A stretch of DNA of 64,000 bases from Vreelandella arcis. Its GTDB lineage: Bacteria; Pseudomonadota; Gammaproteobacteria; Pseudomonadales; Halomonadaceae. Of this stretch, positions 34,117 through 43,112 are shown piece by piece; position 1 is the first letter of the stretch, and the number at the start of each line of letters is the position of its first letter. Position numbers and translations under genes: made by a program. The stretch is from contig NZ_FNII01000006.1 of NCBI RefSeq assembly GCF_900103865.1, positions 62,001 through 126,000 of the forward strand. Direction: 5' to 3'. A model generated the notes under the pieces. The model was not told the DNA's origin. It worked only from the letters and a program-made list of their open reading frames with translations, and did not search any database.

Positions 34117-34275
34117 TGTTCCTCCCGAAACATTGTAGCCAGGTAGTCACTTTGACAGTGCTGGCCGTTTGTACCTCTTAAACACACCGTACCCTAAGTC
34201 CGGCCTGCCTTACCCATTAACAACTCACATCGCCCAATCTCGTTCTGGCATGCAGTTTTGCGACCTTGCTAGTAC

Positions 34276-34281
34276 TATAAT
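34276..34281 (+). promoter_or_regulatory. Candidate -10 (TATAAT) of the tctCBA-M20 operon
   Basis: A perfect TATAAT with no good -35 at 16-18 nt upstream, about 120 nt before the tctC ATG and 160 nt from the divergent lysR start. A strong -10 with weak -35 is what a LysR-activated promoter looks like. The region 34117-34401 holds no gene. Confidence 0.45.
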
Positions 34282-34401
34282 GCATTCTGAAGCGATTTAT
34301 TGAATTTTTTTTCATAGCTGTCTATGCTGAGACTGTTCGTCTGGCTTATGCCGTTTGGTGCGCCAGACGTAGCGCAAGCAAAAATAATCAAGGAGACAGG
34401 A

Positions 34402-35367
34402 ATGAAACGCATATTGAACCTAGCCGCAGTGAGCCTATTGGTGACTTGTACGGCTCATGCACAAAGCTATCCGTCCGAAGCCGTTACCTTGGTCGTGCCC
34501 TATGGGCCTGGTGGCGCCTCCGACCTCGCTGGACGGGCATTGGCTGAATCTGCTCGCGAGTTCCTCGGCGAGCCGATTACCGTGTCAAATCAGTCTGGCG
34601 CTGGCGGTATGTCTGGTGCCCGTGCCGTATCAGAGTCTGAACCTGATGGTTACACCCTGCTGCTGGCCCGCGTGGGTATGGCGCTTTCGCCTGCTGTAAA
34701 TGCTAACAGCAGCGTCGATTGGGACGAGTACACTTTTCTGGGTTCTCTAGAAGCCACACCGATGATTCTGGCGGTGGCCGAAGATTCTCCCTATGAAAGT
34801 GTCGAGGAGTTACTTGAAGGAGTCGAGAGCAATCCAGGCGCTATGGCCTATGCGGCTTCAGGCGCGACTGCTATTGATGGCTTTACCGTACAGACACTTC
34901 TTTCCGACGCTGGAATGGATCCGCTTTCTGCGGCGACGCTGGTGCCATTCCGTGGTGGTGGTGCTTTGGCAACCGCGCTGCTCGGCGGGCATGTTGATTT
35001 CTTGGCGATCGCTGCCGGGTCACTTATGCCGCACATTGAGAGCGGCGATATGCGTCCCCTGATGGTCTACGCACCGGAGCGCATGGACTCGTTGCCTGAT
35101 GTCCCCACCGCTGAAGAGCTTGGCTATGAACTGGCTGGACAAGTTGTGGGCTGGAGCGCGCTGTACGGTCCGCCCAACCTGCCGGAAGAGGTGGTGACTA
35201 CTTGGGAAGACGTATTAGAAGAGGTCGCTGAGAGCGATAGCTGGCTGAGCCGTGCTGAAGACCGTGGTTCGATCTCAACCATCGGTAGTGTCGATATGAC
35301 GTCTTATGCCCAGGAACAGTATGAGTTCTATCGCAATCTTGCCGAAGAGTTTGGCTACCTGGAGTGA
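34402..35367 (+). CDS. tctC: Tripartite tricarboxylate transporter binding protein TctC (second set)
   Basis: 321 aa from ATG at 34402, chosen because AAGGAG lies 7 nt upstream and a signal peptide begins there (ILNLAAVSLLVTCTAHAQ); the longer frame from 34324 has no conserved start. Bug fold: YPSEAVTLVVPYGPGGASDLAGRALAESAREFLGEPITVSNQSGAGG and PDVPTAEELGYELAGQVVGWSALYGPPNLPEE. First gene of a five-gene rightward operon ending in two M20 hydrolases, so the ligand may be an N-acyl or N-carbamoyl amino acid. Confidence 0.92.
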   Translation: MKRILNLAAVSLLVTCTAHAQSYPSEAVTLVVPYGPGGASDLAGRALAESAREFLGEPITVSNQSGAGGMSGARAVSESEPDGYTLLLARVGMALSPAVNANSSVDWDEYTFLGSLEATPMILAVAEDSPYESVEELLEGVESNPGAMAYAASGATAIDGFTVQTLLSDAGMDPLSAATLVPFRGGGALATALLGGHVDFLAIAAGSLMPHIESGDMRPLMVYAPERMDSLPDVPTAEELGYELAGQVVGWSALYGPPNLPEEVVTTWEDVLEEVAESDSWLSRAEDRGSISTIGSVDMTSYAQEQYEFYRNLAEEFGYLE

Positions 35368-35426
35368 TCAGTGGCGGACGTAAGACATCCGGCTGAGGAA
35401 ACTATAACAAGCATCGGGAGGGGCAT

Positions 35427-35930
35427 ATGGGTATTACACGCGGCGTGATGGTAACGGTGCTGTTTGGGATCGTGTTGTTTGTGATGATCCCTATCTATGT
35501 GCCCCGACCCAGCTTCATTCCCGGGTTTGCACCACCCCCGGATATGTGGCCGCGGGTGGTCTCGATTCTTGGAATGGTGCTCGGCCTACTGTTGCTTGGG
35601 CTGTCGCTATCGAAGACAACCGAGGCAATCGCCGACCCCGATGCGGCCAGTGAGATCCGTGGTGATACGCCATTGGGAACATTGCTGGTACGTTTCGGCT
35701 TCGCAGTGCTGGCCTTCGCGGTATTCGTGGTTGCTGTTGAGCTGCTTGGCTTTCTTCTAGCCTGCATCCTGCTACTGGGTGCAGTGCTCGTGCTGACAGG
35801 CTACTGGCGCCATAAATGGATATCGTTGAGCGTTGCCGTGGCGCTACCGCTTTTGCTCTATCTGTTCTTCTCCAGCGCGCTCAATACGCGCTTCCCTGCC
35901 GGCACTTTGCTCAGAGCTTTAGGCCTCTGA
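35427..35930 (+). CDS. tctB: Tripartite tricarboxylate transporter small membrane protein TctB (second set)
   Basis: 167 aa with four or five hydrophobic helices (MVTVLFGIVLFVMIPIYVP; PRVVSILGMVLGLLLLGLSL; LLVRFGFAVLAFAVFVVAVELLGFLLACILLLGAVLVLTGYW; WISLSVAVALPLLLYLFFSSAL). The PPPDMWPRVVSILG motif matches TctB of the other set. It lies between tctC (59 nt) and tctA (28 nt); GGGAGG precedes its ATG. Confidence 0.88.
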   Translation: MGITRGVMVTVLFGIVLFVMIPIYVPRPSFIPGFAPPPDMWPRVVSILGMVLGLLLLGLSLSKTTEAIADPDAASEIRGDTPLGTLLVRFGFAVLAFAVFVVAVELLGFLLACILLLGAVLVLTGYWRHKWISLSVAVALPLLLYLFFSSALNTRFPAGTLLRALGL

Positions 35931-35958
35931 CGCACCGCGCACTACAGGAACCATCACC

Positions 35959-37431
35959 ATGCTCAATGACCTGTTGATTGCCTTTCAGGCAGTCGCAACG
36001 ATCGAAAATTTCCTGATCATGGCCGCGGGTATCTGGGGCGGCGTGATCATCGGCGCCATTCCTGGCATGACCGGTACGATGGCCGTAACTCTGGCGCTGC
36101 CATTCACTTTTTACATGCAGCCAATTCCCAGCATTCTGCTGCTGGTCGCGCTCTACAAGGGGTCGACTTACGGCGGCTCGGTGTCAGCGATTCTCATCAA
36201 GACGCCTGGCACTGCGTCGGCAGCCTGTACAACCCTGGATGGTTACCCGCTAGCTCGCCAGGGGAAGGCCGGTAAGGCACTCAACATGGCGCTCTACTCG
36301 TCGTGCACGGGTGACTTTATCTCCAATATCTCGTTGATCTTTATTGCTGCACCGCTTGCCCTACTTGCTCTGCGAATCGGGCCGCCCGAATACTTTATGT
36401 TGATGGTGTTCGCACTGACTATGGTGTCTGGGGTCTCGGGTCGCTCGCTTATTCTGGGGCTGGTATCTGCTTGCCTGGGACTGTTGTTGGCAACCGTCGG
36501 TGAGGATATGTACGGCTCCTTCCGTTTCGACCTTACCATGGACATGCGGGGCGGCCTGGCTGTGGCTCCGGTGTTAATCGGGCTGTTCGCGATTCCTGAG
36601 CTGCTTAAAATAGTGGTGTTTCGCAATACTGATACCCAGAAAGCCATGCAGCTTGGCGACAATCGCGTTACCCGCGAAGAGTTTCGCCGTTCTCTGAAGT
36701 CAATGCTTAAAGGAAGCATGATCGGTGTGATCATGGGTGCAATACCCGGTATTGGGCCGTCAGCGGCGGCGTTTTCATCCTACGGTGAGGCCCAGCGCAG
36801 CTCCAAGAATGGCGAAAACTTTGGTAAAGGCGAGGTAGAGGGTATTGCTGCTTCTGAGTCAGCCAATAATGGCTGCTGCGGCTCGACGATGATCCCGCTT
36901 TTGGCGCTTGGTGTGCCAGGCGATGTGATCACTGGGGTAATGCTTGGTGCCTTTATGATTCACGGAATGACACCGGGCCCGATGCTGTTCGAGACCAATC
37001 TTCACGAAGTCTACATGTTGTTTATCGGCATGCTGTTCTCGTCGGTTCTGCTATTCGGCGCTGGTAAGGCCACCATGCGCTTTTTCTCGCACATTTCGCG
37101 GATTCCGCCGGGGCTAATGGCACCCATCGTCCTGATTTTGTGCCTATTTGGCATCTTCTCGATTTCCAACAGCATGTACGACGTCATCGTGTTGCTGGCC
37201 ATGGGTGTGTTCGGTTTCTTCATGTTCTTGCTCGCTATCCCCGCAGCCCCGTTTCTGATCGCCTTCATCCTGGGGCCAATGTTGGAGGAAAACCTCCGCC
37301 GGGCGCTTGCCATCTCCCGAGGTGATCCGAGCATTCTGATTTCATCGCCTATCACTTGGTTGTTCGCCTCGCTGGCGGTTTTCGCGATCGTGATCACGAT
37401 TCGCCAGCAGCTCAAGAAAGCCAAGTCTTGA
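35959..37431 (+). CDS. tctA: Tripartite tricarboxylate transporter large membrane protein TctA (second set)
   Basis: 490 aa, polytopic. Family motifs: GGVIIGAIPGMTGTMAVTLALPFTFYMQPI, LYKGSTYGGSVSAILIKTPGTASAACTTLDGYPLARQGKAGKALN, MGAIPGIGPSAAAFSSYGEAQRSSK and AASESANNGCCGSTMIPLLALGVPGDVITGVML. Divergent in sequence from the tctA at 26.8 kb, so the two sets are not a recent duplication and probably differ in substrate. Confidence 0.93.
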   Translation: MLNDLLIAFQAVATIENFLIMAAGIWGGVIIGAIPGMTGTMAVTLALPFTFYMQPIPSILLLVALYKGSTYGGSVSAILIKTPGTASAACTTLDGYPLARQGKAGKALNMALYSSCTGDFISNISLIFIAAPLALLALRIGPPEYFMLMVFALTMVSGVSGRSLILGLVSACLGLLLATVGEDMYGSFRFDLTMDMRGGLAVAPVLIGLFAIPELLKIVVFRNTDTQKAMQLGDNRVTREEFRRSLKSMLKGSMIGVIMGAIPGIGPSAAAFSSYGEAQRSSKNGENFGKGEVEGIAASESANNGCCGSTMIPLLALGVPGDVITGVMLGAFMIHGMTPGPMLFETNLHEVYMLFIGMLFSSVLLFGAGKATMRFFSHISRIPPGLMAPIVLILCLFGIFSISNSMYDVIVLLAMGVFGFFMFLLAIPAAPFLIAFILGPMLEENLRRALAISRGDPSILISSPITWLFASLAVFAIVITIRQQLKKAKS

Positions 37432-37468
37432 GACATACCCATTCATTTTCTAACAAGGATTAGACGCT

Positions 37469-38659
37469 ATGCATGCCAGCTCTCAGCGACAAGATCATCC
37501 TCGTCTTGCATCTGCCGTTTCTCATCTTGAAGATCTGATCGGCTTCGATACAACCAGCGCCCATTCTAATCTCGAAATTATTGCGCACATGAAGCGTTAC
37601 TTCGAAGAATTAGGTATGGAAACCACGATGCTTTACGACACGAGCGGCGAAAAAGCTAACCTGATCGCCTGCATTGGTCCTAAAGATGTGCCTGGTATCG
37701 TGCTGTCTGGGCATTCAGATGTAGTGCCGGCTAACCCTGAGCGCTGGACAAGCGATCCGTTTCGCCTGGAGCAGCGGGGAAGTCGGCTATTTGGACGTGG
37801 CAGTTGTGACATGAAAGGCTTTGCCGCTTGCGTAATGGCAGCGGCACCCGCACTGATACAAGGCCGCCTGCAGCGTCCCTTCTATTTCTGTTTTTCCCAC
37901 GACGAGGAAGTGGGTTGTTTAGGGGCACCAGCGATCGCGAAACATTTGGCAGAGCTGGAAGTTCCGCCTGGTCTTGCGATCATTGGCGAGCCTAGCGAAA
38001 TGCAGCTGATCAATGGCCAGAAGGGAAAGATTGCCATGCAGGTCACGGTGCGAGGCGAAGGTGGACATTCTTCCTTTTCGCCACAGCACGTCAATGCCGT
38101 GGAGTATGCGTCGCGTATTATCGCCATGATCAGTGAACGATCACGACGATACGAGCGCGAGGGACCATTTGACCATGACTTCAGCGTTCCCCATGCCACT
38201 ACGTTGGCTACCTTGATCAACGGTGGTGTGGCTACCAATGTGACGCCTGATACCTGTGAGTTTGTTTTCGAGCTTCGAAGTATCGATCAGCAGGCTGCTT
38301 GGGGTGATATGCGGGCGTTGATTGACGAGGTGGAGGCAACTTTGCTGCCGGAAATGCGCAACCTCTCGACAGTAGCGGGAATAGAGTGGCAGGAGCGTTT
38401 TTCTTATCCTGCCATGGATGACGCCACTGGCAGCGAATTATTTAAGCTGTTAGAGCCGATTTTGCCGCCGCGCGGCGGTAAGGTCTCTTATGGCTCTGAG
38501 GGCGGGGTGTTTGAGATTGACGGCGGTATTCCATCCGTAATCATTGGCCCGGGCTCGATCCGCCAGGCTCATAAACCTGATGAGTTCATCGAAATTGATC
38601 AGCTGACTCAGTGTCTCGAATTCTTCGACACCCTGGGTGGCTGGATGACATGTGGATAA
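37469..38659 (+). CDS. M20-family deacylase, ArgE/acetylornithine deacetylase-like
   Basis: 396 aa. Metal-binding and catalytic positions are visible: SGHSDVVPA (His, Asp), GRGSCDMKGF (bridging Asp), SHDEEVGCLG (Glu-Glu), IIGEPSEM and a C-terminal GPGSIRQAHKPDEFIE (His). A dimerisation domain lies at about 185-300. The closest named type is acetylornithine deacetylase; because arg genes are absent and it lies in a transporter operon, it more likely removes an acyl group from an imported N-acyl amino acid. It overlaps the open frame of the next gene by 8 nt, though that gene's likely ATG is 10 nt after its stop. Confidence 0.88.
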   Translation: MHASSQRQDHPRLASAVSHLEDLIGFDTTSAHSNLEIIAHMKRYFEELGMETTMLYDTSGEKANLIACIGPKDVPGIVLSGHSDVVPANPERWTSDPFRLEQRGSRLFGRGSCDMKGFAACVMAAAPALIQGRLQRPFYFCFSHDEEVGCLGAPAIAKHLAELEVPPGLAIIGEPSEMQLINGQKGKIAMQVTVRGEGGHSSFSPQHVNAVEYASRIIAMISERSRRYEREGPFDHDFSVPHATTLATLINGGVATNVTPDTCEFVFELRSIDQQAAWGDMRALIDEVEATLLPEMRNLSTVAGIEWQERFSYPAMDDATGSELFKLLEPILPPRGGKVSYGSEGGVFEIDGGIPSVIIGPGSIRQAHKPDEFIEIDQLTQCLEFFDTLGGWMTCG

Positions 38660-38669
38660 GGAAATCATC

Positions 38670-39914
38670 ATGACCATTAACGCCGAACGCCTGTGGCAGA
38701 ACCTCGAGGCATTATCGACGTTTACCGATCCTGATAGGCCTTGGACTCGTCGAGCGTTCACAGAACGTTATCAGGAGGGGCGTGACTGGCTCAAACGTGC
38801 CATGCAGACCGCTGGGCTTACGACTCGGCTGGACGATGCCGGTAACCTGATTGGCACTCTGCCCGGCAGCGAGCCTTCGCTAACTCCCCTAGTCATCGGA
38901 AGCCATATCGATACGGTTCCCAGTGGTGGTCGCTATGATGGGATTCTTGGCGTTCTCGCCGGTCTCGAAGCGGTGCAGAGCCTACAGGAAGCGGAGGTTC
39001 AGTTACGACATGATGTCGAGGTGATCGATTTTCTCTCCGAAGAACCAAGTGAATACGGCATCTCGTGCGTCGGTAGCCGTGGGATGGTGGGAGCTCTGTC
39101 AGACGAGATGCTCAATTTCCGAGAGCCGGGCGGTGAGCGTTTAGGCGATGCCATTCGCCGTGTGGGCGGCAACCCGGATGCCTTGAGTACACCGCTGCGT
39201 CAGCAGGGTGATATTGCCGCCTTTTTGGAGTTACACATCGAACAAGGACGCGTGCTGGAAGAAAATCATGTGCCCATTGGTGTAGTAAGCGATATCGTCG
39301 GTATTCATCGCTACGATATTGAGGTTTTAGGTCAGGCCGATCATGCAGGCACCACGCCAATGGAACTGCGACGTGATGCACTGGCCGAAGCGGCGGGTTT
39401 GATCAAAGCTATCCAACGAGAAGCGCAACATCAGAGCGTTGGGGACAATTATCTCGTCGCTACAGTGGGTCGCTTGAACGTTTTCCCCAACGCGACCAAT
39501 GCCATTCCTGAGCGGGTTGAGATGGTGCTCGAAGTACGCAGTAATGATGCTCATCTGCTCCAAAACTTCTTTCCACCTATTCTCGACCAAGCAAAGCGCA
39601 ATGCTTCAACCCTTGGCCTAGATATTATCGCAACGCCACTAAGCGAGGGATCCCCGACCCCTTGTGCAGACCTCATTCAATCAAAGGTTTGGGAGGCTGC
39701 TCAAGCCACTGGTTTGAAGGCTATGAGCTTGACCAGTGGTGCCGGACATGACGCGGTCTATATGGCAAAAATCGCCCCGACTGGCATGCTGTTTGTTCCA
39801 TGTCATGAGGGTAGAAGCCATTGCCCGGAAGAAAGTATCACTCAGCAGCAAGCGACAAACGGCTGCCAAGTGATTCAAGAAGCCCTAAAAAGCCTCGATA
39901 ACTATTTAGGTTGA
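38670..39914 (+). CDS. M20-family amidohydrolase, N-carbamoyl-L-amino-acid hydrolase/allantoate amidohydrolase type
   Basis: 414 aa from ATG at 38670 (AAGGA 7 nt upstream); a GTG at 38652 is the longer option. The hydantoinase/carbamoylase branch is shown by PLVIGSHIDTVPSGGRYDGILGVLAGLEA, LSEEPSEYGISCVGSRGMVG, LELHIEQGRVLEENHVPIGVVSDIVGIHRYDIEV, GQADHAGTTPMELRRDAL and TSGAGHDAVYMAKIAPTGMLFVPCHEGRSHCPEE. These enzymes release an amino acid, CO2 and ammonia from N-carbamoyl compounds using two metal ions. Last gene of the tct operon; the repeat array starts about 80 nt beyond. Confidence 0.9.
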   Translation: MTINAERLWQNLEALSTFTDPDRPWTRRAFTERYQEGRDWLKRAMQTAGLTTRLDDAGNLIGTLPGSEPSLTPLVIGSHIDTVPSGGRYDGILGVLAGLEAVQSLQEAEVQLRHDVEVIDFLSEEPSEYGISCVGSRGMVGALSDEMLNFREPGGERLGDAIRRVGGNPDALSTPLRQQGDIAAFLELHIEQGRVLEENHVPIGVVSDIVGIHRYDIEVLGQADHAGTTPMELRRDALAEAAGLIKAIQREAQHQSVGDNYLVATVGRLNVFPNATNAIPERVEMVLEVRSNDAHLLQNFFPPILDQAKRNASTLGLDIIATPLSEGSPTPCADLIQSKVWEAAQATGLKAMSLTSGAGHDAVYMAKIAPTGMLFVPCHEGRSHCPEESITQQQATNGCQVIQEALKSLDNYLG

Positions 39915-39990
39915 AGGTGGGCGCCTTCCGAAAGACAGCCTGATGTCGAACAGATGCGTTCCAAAAGCCACCACTAACTGCGGTGGCACT

Positions 39991-40430
39991 ATCCTTGCTG
40001 ATCGCCCAATGAATTGGGCTCTTACGAAAACCTCGCTATCGGGATTTTGTGGGAGCCAGACTTTGTCGGGCGATAGCTTTCGGTGGCTCGATCCTTCCTG
40101 ATCGCTCAACAAGTTGAGCTCTTACAAAACCCTCGATATCTGGTTTTTGTGGGAGCCAGACTTCGTCTGGCGATAGCCTGCGGTGCCTCGATCATTGCTG
40201 ATCGCTCAATGAATTGAGCTCTTACGAAACCCCCGCTATCTGGCTTTTGTGGGAGCCAGACTTGTCGGGCGATAGCCTGCGGTGCCTCGATCATTGCTGA
40301 TCGCTCAATGAATTGAGCTCTTACGAAAAACCTCGCTATCGGGATTTTGTGGGAGCCAGACTTCGTCGGGCGATAGCCTTCGGTGGCGGGATCGTTGCTG
40401 ATTGCCCAATGAATTGGGCTCTTACAAAAC
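39991..40430 (+). repeat. Tandem array of ~100-bp composite units: hairpin repeat plus REP palindrome
   Basis: Five hairpins at 40004-40019, 40104-40119, 40204-40219, 40303-40318 and 40404-40419 (spacing 100, 100, 99, 101) alternate with four REP elements of the form GTGGGAGCCAGACTTCGTC (near 40049, 40149, 40249, 40349). The REP core GCCAGAC-TTC-GTCTGGC is a hairpin itself; copies with TCGGGC are less perfect. Each unit reads TGCTGATCG-hairpin-TCTTACGAAA-CC(T/C)CGCTATC-REP-GGTGCCTCGATC. It fills the gap between the M20 hydrolase and the DUF1266-like gene. BIME-like; no REP transposase in the window. Confidence 0.9.
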
Positions 40431-40475
40431 CCCTTGCTGTCATCTATCGGCCTTTGGGGTGGTTTCCGTTACACT

Positions 40476-42992
40476 ATGCGACTTTACGCTGACTGTTGGT
40501 CGGCGGGTGTTTTTTTGTCGAGGTGTCTCTTGGGTGACGCGTTACATGCTTGGTGGGCGCAGCAGTTAGTGTTGTGCGATTGGCATTTTACGCCGCATCC
40601 GTTGTCGGTGGATGCGGGGGCGGCGGAGCAGCGTTTGTTGAGCCAGGGCATTACCCATCGCGGTGAGCTGGCTGAGCAATGGTTGGACGCGCTGCATGCT
40701 CCCACGGGCGAGGCGGATCGGTTGTTGGCGGCGCTTGAGTGGGCGGCGCTGGCCGGTGCGGCCGGGTGGATAAGCGCTGACCAGGCAAGTGATTGGGCCT
40801 GCTGCGTGATGCAGCGCATTACTCAGGAGTACCGCGACCTGCGCGGCTGGCTGTGCGATGTGCGTCGCTCGTTGGGCGTGCGCGGTTGGGCCACCGGGGC
40901 CGATGATCGCTTTATTGATGCCTGCCAGGCGCTGGCGGATTCAGAAGCCGAGGGCGCGGGCATTACCTGGGAGATGTTCCAGGAAGCACTTCGCCAACGC
41001 GGCGAGGTAGCTCTGTGGCCGAGCGACCCCGAAGCTCAGCCATGGCGGCTTTGTGCACTGTTTCGACCGGTGTTGCATTACCCGGCAAGCAAGGCGGATT
41101 GGCCAGATGCGGCCAGTTGGTTAAACACCGCTTGGGAAATTGACGACCGTGAGGAGCTGCTCACTGGTTTACTGTGGCTGGGCGCCCAGGGCGAACGTCA
41201 GCGCTGGGATATTGAAGCGCGTGATTTATTGAGCATGGACACCGCCCAACGCCAGGAATGGCAGCGCAATGCCCGGAGTGAGTCGCGCCACGCCAGTGTG
41301 CTGTGTCGCTTTGTAAACCAGGGTGAGCCGCTGGAGTGGGCCGCTTGGGATTGGTTGCGCCTGGTCGAACTCGCCTGGGCGGGGGCCTGTAGCGGCTGGC
41401 TGAGCCAAGCCGAGGCGGACGCCTTTGCGGCCCACGCCGCCGACTTGATGCAGCGCCGTTACCACGACTGGCGGGCGGTGGTGACTGCTTACCGGCGCGG
41501 GCATAGCTTGTTTGACGGTATCGATCGCCGCGAGATGCCCCCCCCCGAACGCGAAACGCAGCTGCTAAGCAGCCCGTTCAGTCCTTGGAAGGTGGCCGTC
41601 GATAAGCTGCTGGATGACGACACTCAGGCCGCTTCTAAAGCATTGCTCAGCCAATGGCGTAACACCCCTCATCATTGGCTGTTGGCGCTGGCGTGCGTGC
41701 GTGAGCCGGATGCCATGCTGCGTTTGGCTAACCCCAGCGCGCCGATTAATGAAGACCAGCGGGCTGAAGCCGCCGAGTACCTTGACGCGTCGCTGAGCAT
41801 GCACGCCGATGAAGGCGCGGCGGCCATGGCCCGCTACTGGCTGCCGGCCCAGGCGCATCACTTGAACCAGCTGGCTGCCGATGCGGCCCACGGGGTGATG
41901 CCGCCATCCGCGACGCTGTTTGGCCAGCCGGATTTCCCGATTAACGCCCAGCGTCAGGCATTGAAAGGCGTCAGTCGACACGCGGCGACCGTCCACATGG
42001 CGGAGAAGTTTGCCTTTTACCTGCACATGGCGTTGAACAGTGATGTGCTGGAGTCCGAGCCGCTGCTGGGCTACGCGCAGTCGCTGCGTAACTGTTTATG
42101 CCGTTTTTACCCCAACGCCAAACGCTTGCTGGAAGCCTGGTTGGCGTGGGAACACTGCCTGCCGGAAAGCGAGCATGCCTCGCTGTGCAACGAAATTGCC
42201 TGGCATTTGGAAGACCCGGGCAGCTTGTTCCATTGGTTGGAGTGGCGCGCCGAGTCGTGGAGCGAGCCCAGCGAGCGGCCTACGCTTATGCAGTTCACCG
42301 CGATGTCGCTGGTTGGGCCGCTGAATAGTGCCGTGTGGAGCGAGCCGCAGCCGGAAAGCCCCCGCGAGTGCGTGGAGATTCGCGAGTGGGTGGAAAGCCA
42401 TTATCACCTCGCCAGCGCTGATGACATGCAGGCCTTTTTGACCTCCATGCTGGAAGTGGGCGACCGGCAGGAATACCAAATCAACTACGAACCCTACACG
42501 CTCAATCCCCAGCGTCTTGAGGCCGAGATTGCCATTCTGGAGTCCGGCGATTGCGTGGAGGAAGAGCGCCATCACCTGCTGCGGCTGCGCCGTGTGCGCG
42601 ACAATGAAGACGGCTGCAACGAGGTGGACATGGCCGCTTGGGATATCGCCCAACTGGTCGATCTAGCGATTGCCGGGCGGCAGCTCGGCTGGCTGACCTC
42701 CGACGCCTTTACCGATGTGCTGGCGCGGGCCTATCAACTGGCGGCCGATCACTACGCTGGCTGGCAGGATTATGCTGTGGGTATGTACGCTGGGTTTTCG
42801 TTTTTTATGGGCGAAACCCCTGAGCGGGAAAGCTTTTTAGCCAGCTTTCGTCAGGCGTTGGTGGCCTGGCTGTGCGCAGCCCCGGTGCTCGCCGGGCCCT
42901 GGGCCAGCCTGGATTTTCCGGGCAATAAGCCGCGCCATTTTGCGCCGCTGCACATCGATACGCTACCCGGCGATCAACGTACTTTGCACTGA
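40476..42992 (+). CDS. Large uncharacterised protein with three DUF1266-like repeats
   Basis: 838 aa from ATG at 40476; an in-frame TTG at 40434 lies inside the last array unit and is a worse start. Three copies of a segment with the pattern A-W-D-x3-LV-x-LA-x-AG-x4-GW-(I/L)-x13-A-x3-Y-x-(D/G)W occur near residues 85-140 (diverged), 290-345 and 740-795. The second and third end in YRRGHSLFDG and MYAGFSFFMG. This matches DUF1266, known from E. coli YbeR/YbeU, of unknown function. No signal peptide or membrane segment; many Trp and acidic residues. No operon partner. Confidence 0.75.
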   Translation: MRLYADCWSAGVFLSRCLLGDALHAWWAQQLVLCDWHFTPHPLSVDAGAAEQRLLSQGITHRGELAEQWLDALHAPTGEADRLLAALEWAALAGAAGWISADQASDWACCVMQRITQEYRDLRGWLCDVRRSLGVRGWATGADDRFIDACQALADSEAEGAGITWEMFQEALRQRGEVALWPSDPEAQPWRLCALFRPVLHYPASKADWPDAASWLNTAWEIDDREELLTGLLWLGAQGERQRWDIEARDLLSMDTAQRQEWQRNARSESRHASVLCRFVNQGEPLEWAAWDWLRLVELAWAGACSGWLSQAEADAFAAHAADLMQRRYHDWRAVVTAYRRGHSLFDGIDRREMPPPERETQLLSSPFSPWKVAVDKLLDDDTQAASKALLSQWRNTPHHWLLALACVREPDAMLRLANPSAPINEDQRAEAAEYLDASLSMHADEGAAAMARYWLPAQAHHLNQLAADAAHGVMPPSATLFGQPDFPINAQRQALKGVSRHAATVHMAEKFAFYLHMALNSDVLESEPLLGYAQSLRNCLCRFYPNAKRLLEAWLAWEHCLPESEHASLCNEIAWHLEDPGSLFHWLEWRAESWSEPSERPTLMQFTAMSLVGPLNSAVWSEPQPESPRECVEIREWVESHYHLASADDMQAFLTSMLEVGDRQEYQINYEPYTLNPQRLEAEIAILESGDCVEEERHHLLRLRRVRDNEDGCNEVDMAAWDIAQLVDLAIAGRQLGWLTSDAFTDVLARAYQLAADHYAGWQDYAVGMYAGFSFFMGETPERESFLASFRQALVAWLCAAPVLAGPWASLDFPGNKPRHFAPLHIDTLPGDQRTLH

Positions 42993-43112
42993 AGCTCGCC
43001 ATTGCGGGTTAATTTCGCTTATAGTGACAGGCTATTTGAGCTTAGTGTCGCCGTGTAGTGTGCTGACACGGCGTGTTTTTTGGTTTTTTTCTTTGCTTAC
43101 GAGGGATCGCGC

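Noticed and set aside
39991..40430. Possible CRISPR array
   Set aside because: The repeat unit is about 100 bp and is itself fully repeated, with no unique 30-40-nt spacers and no cas genes in the window.
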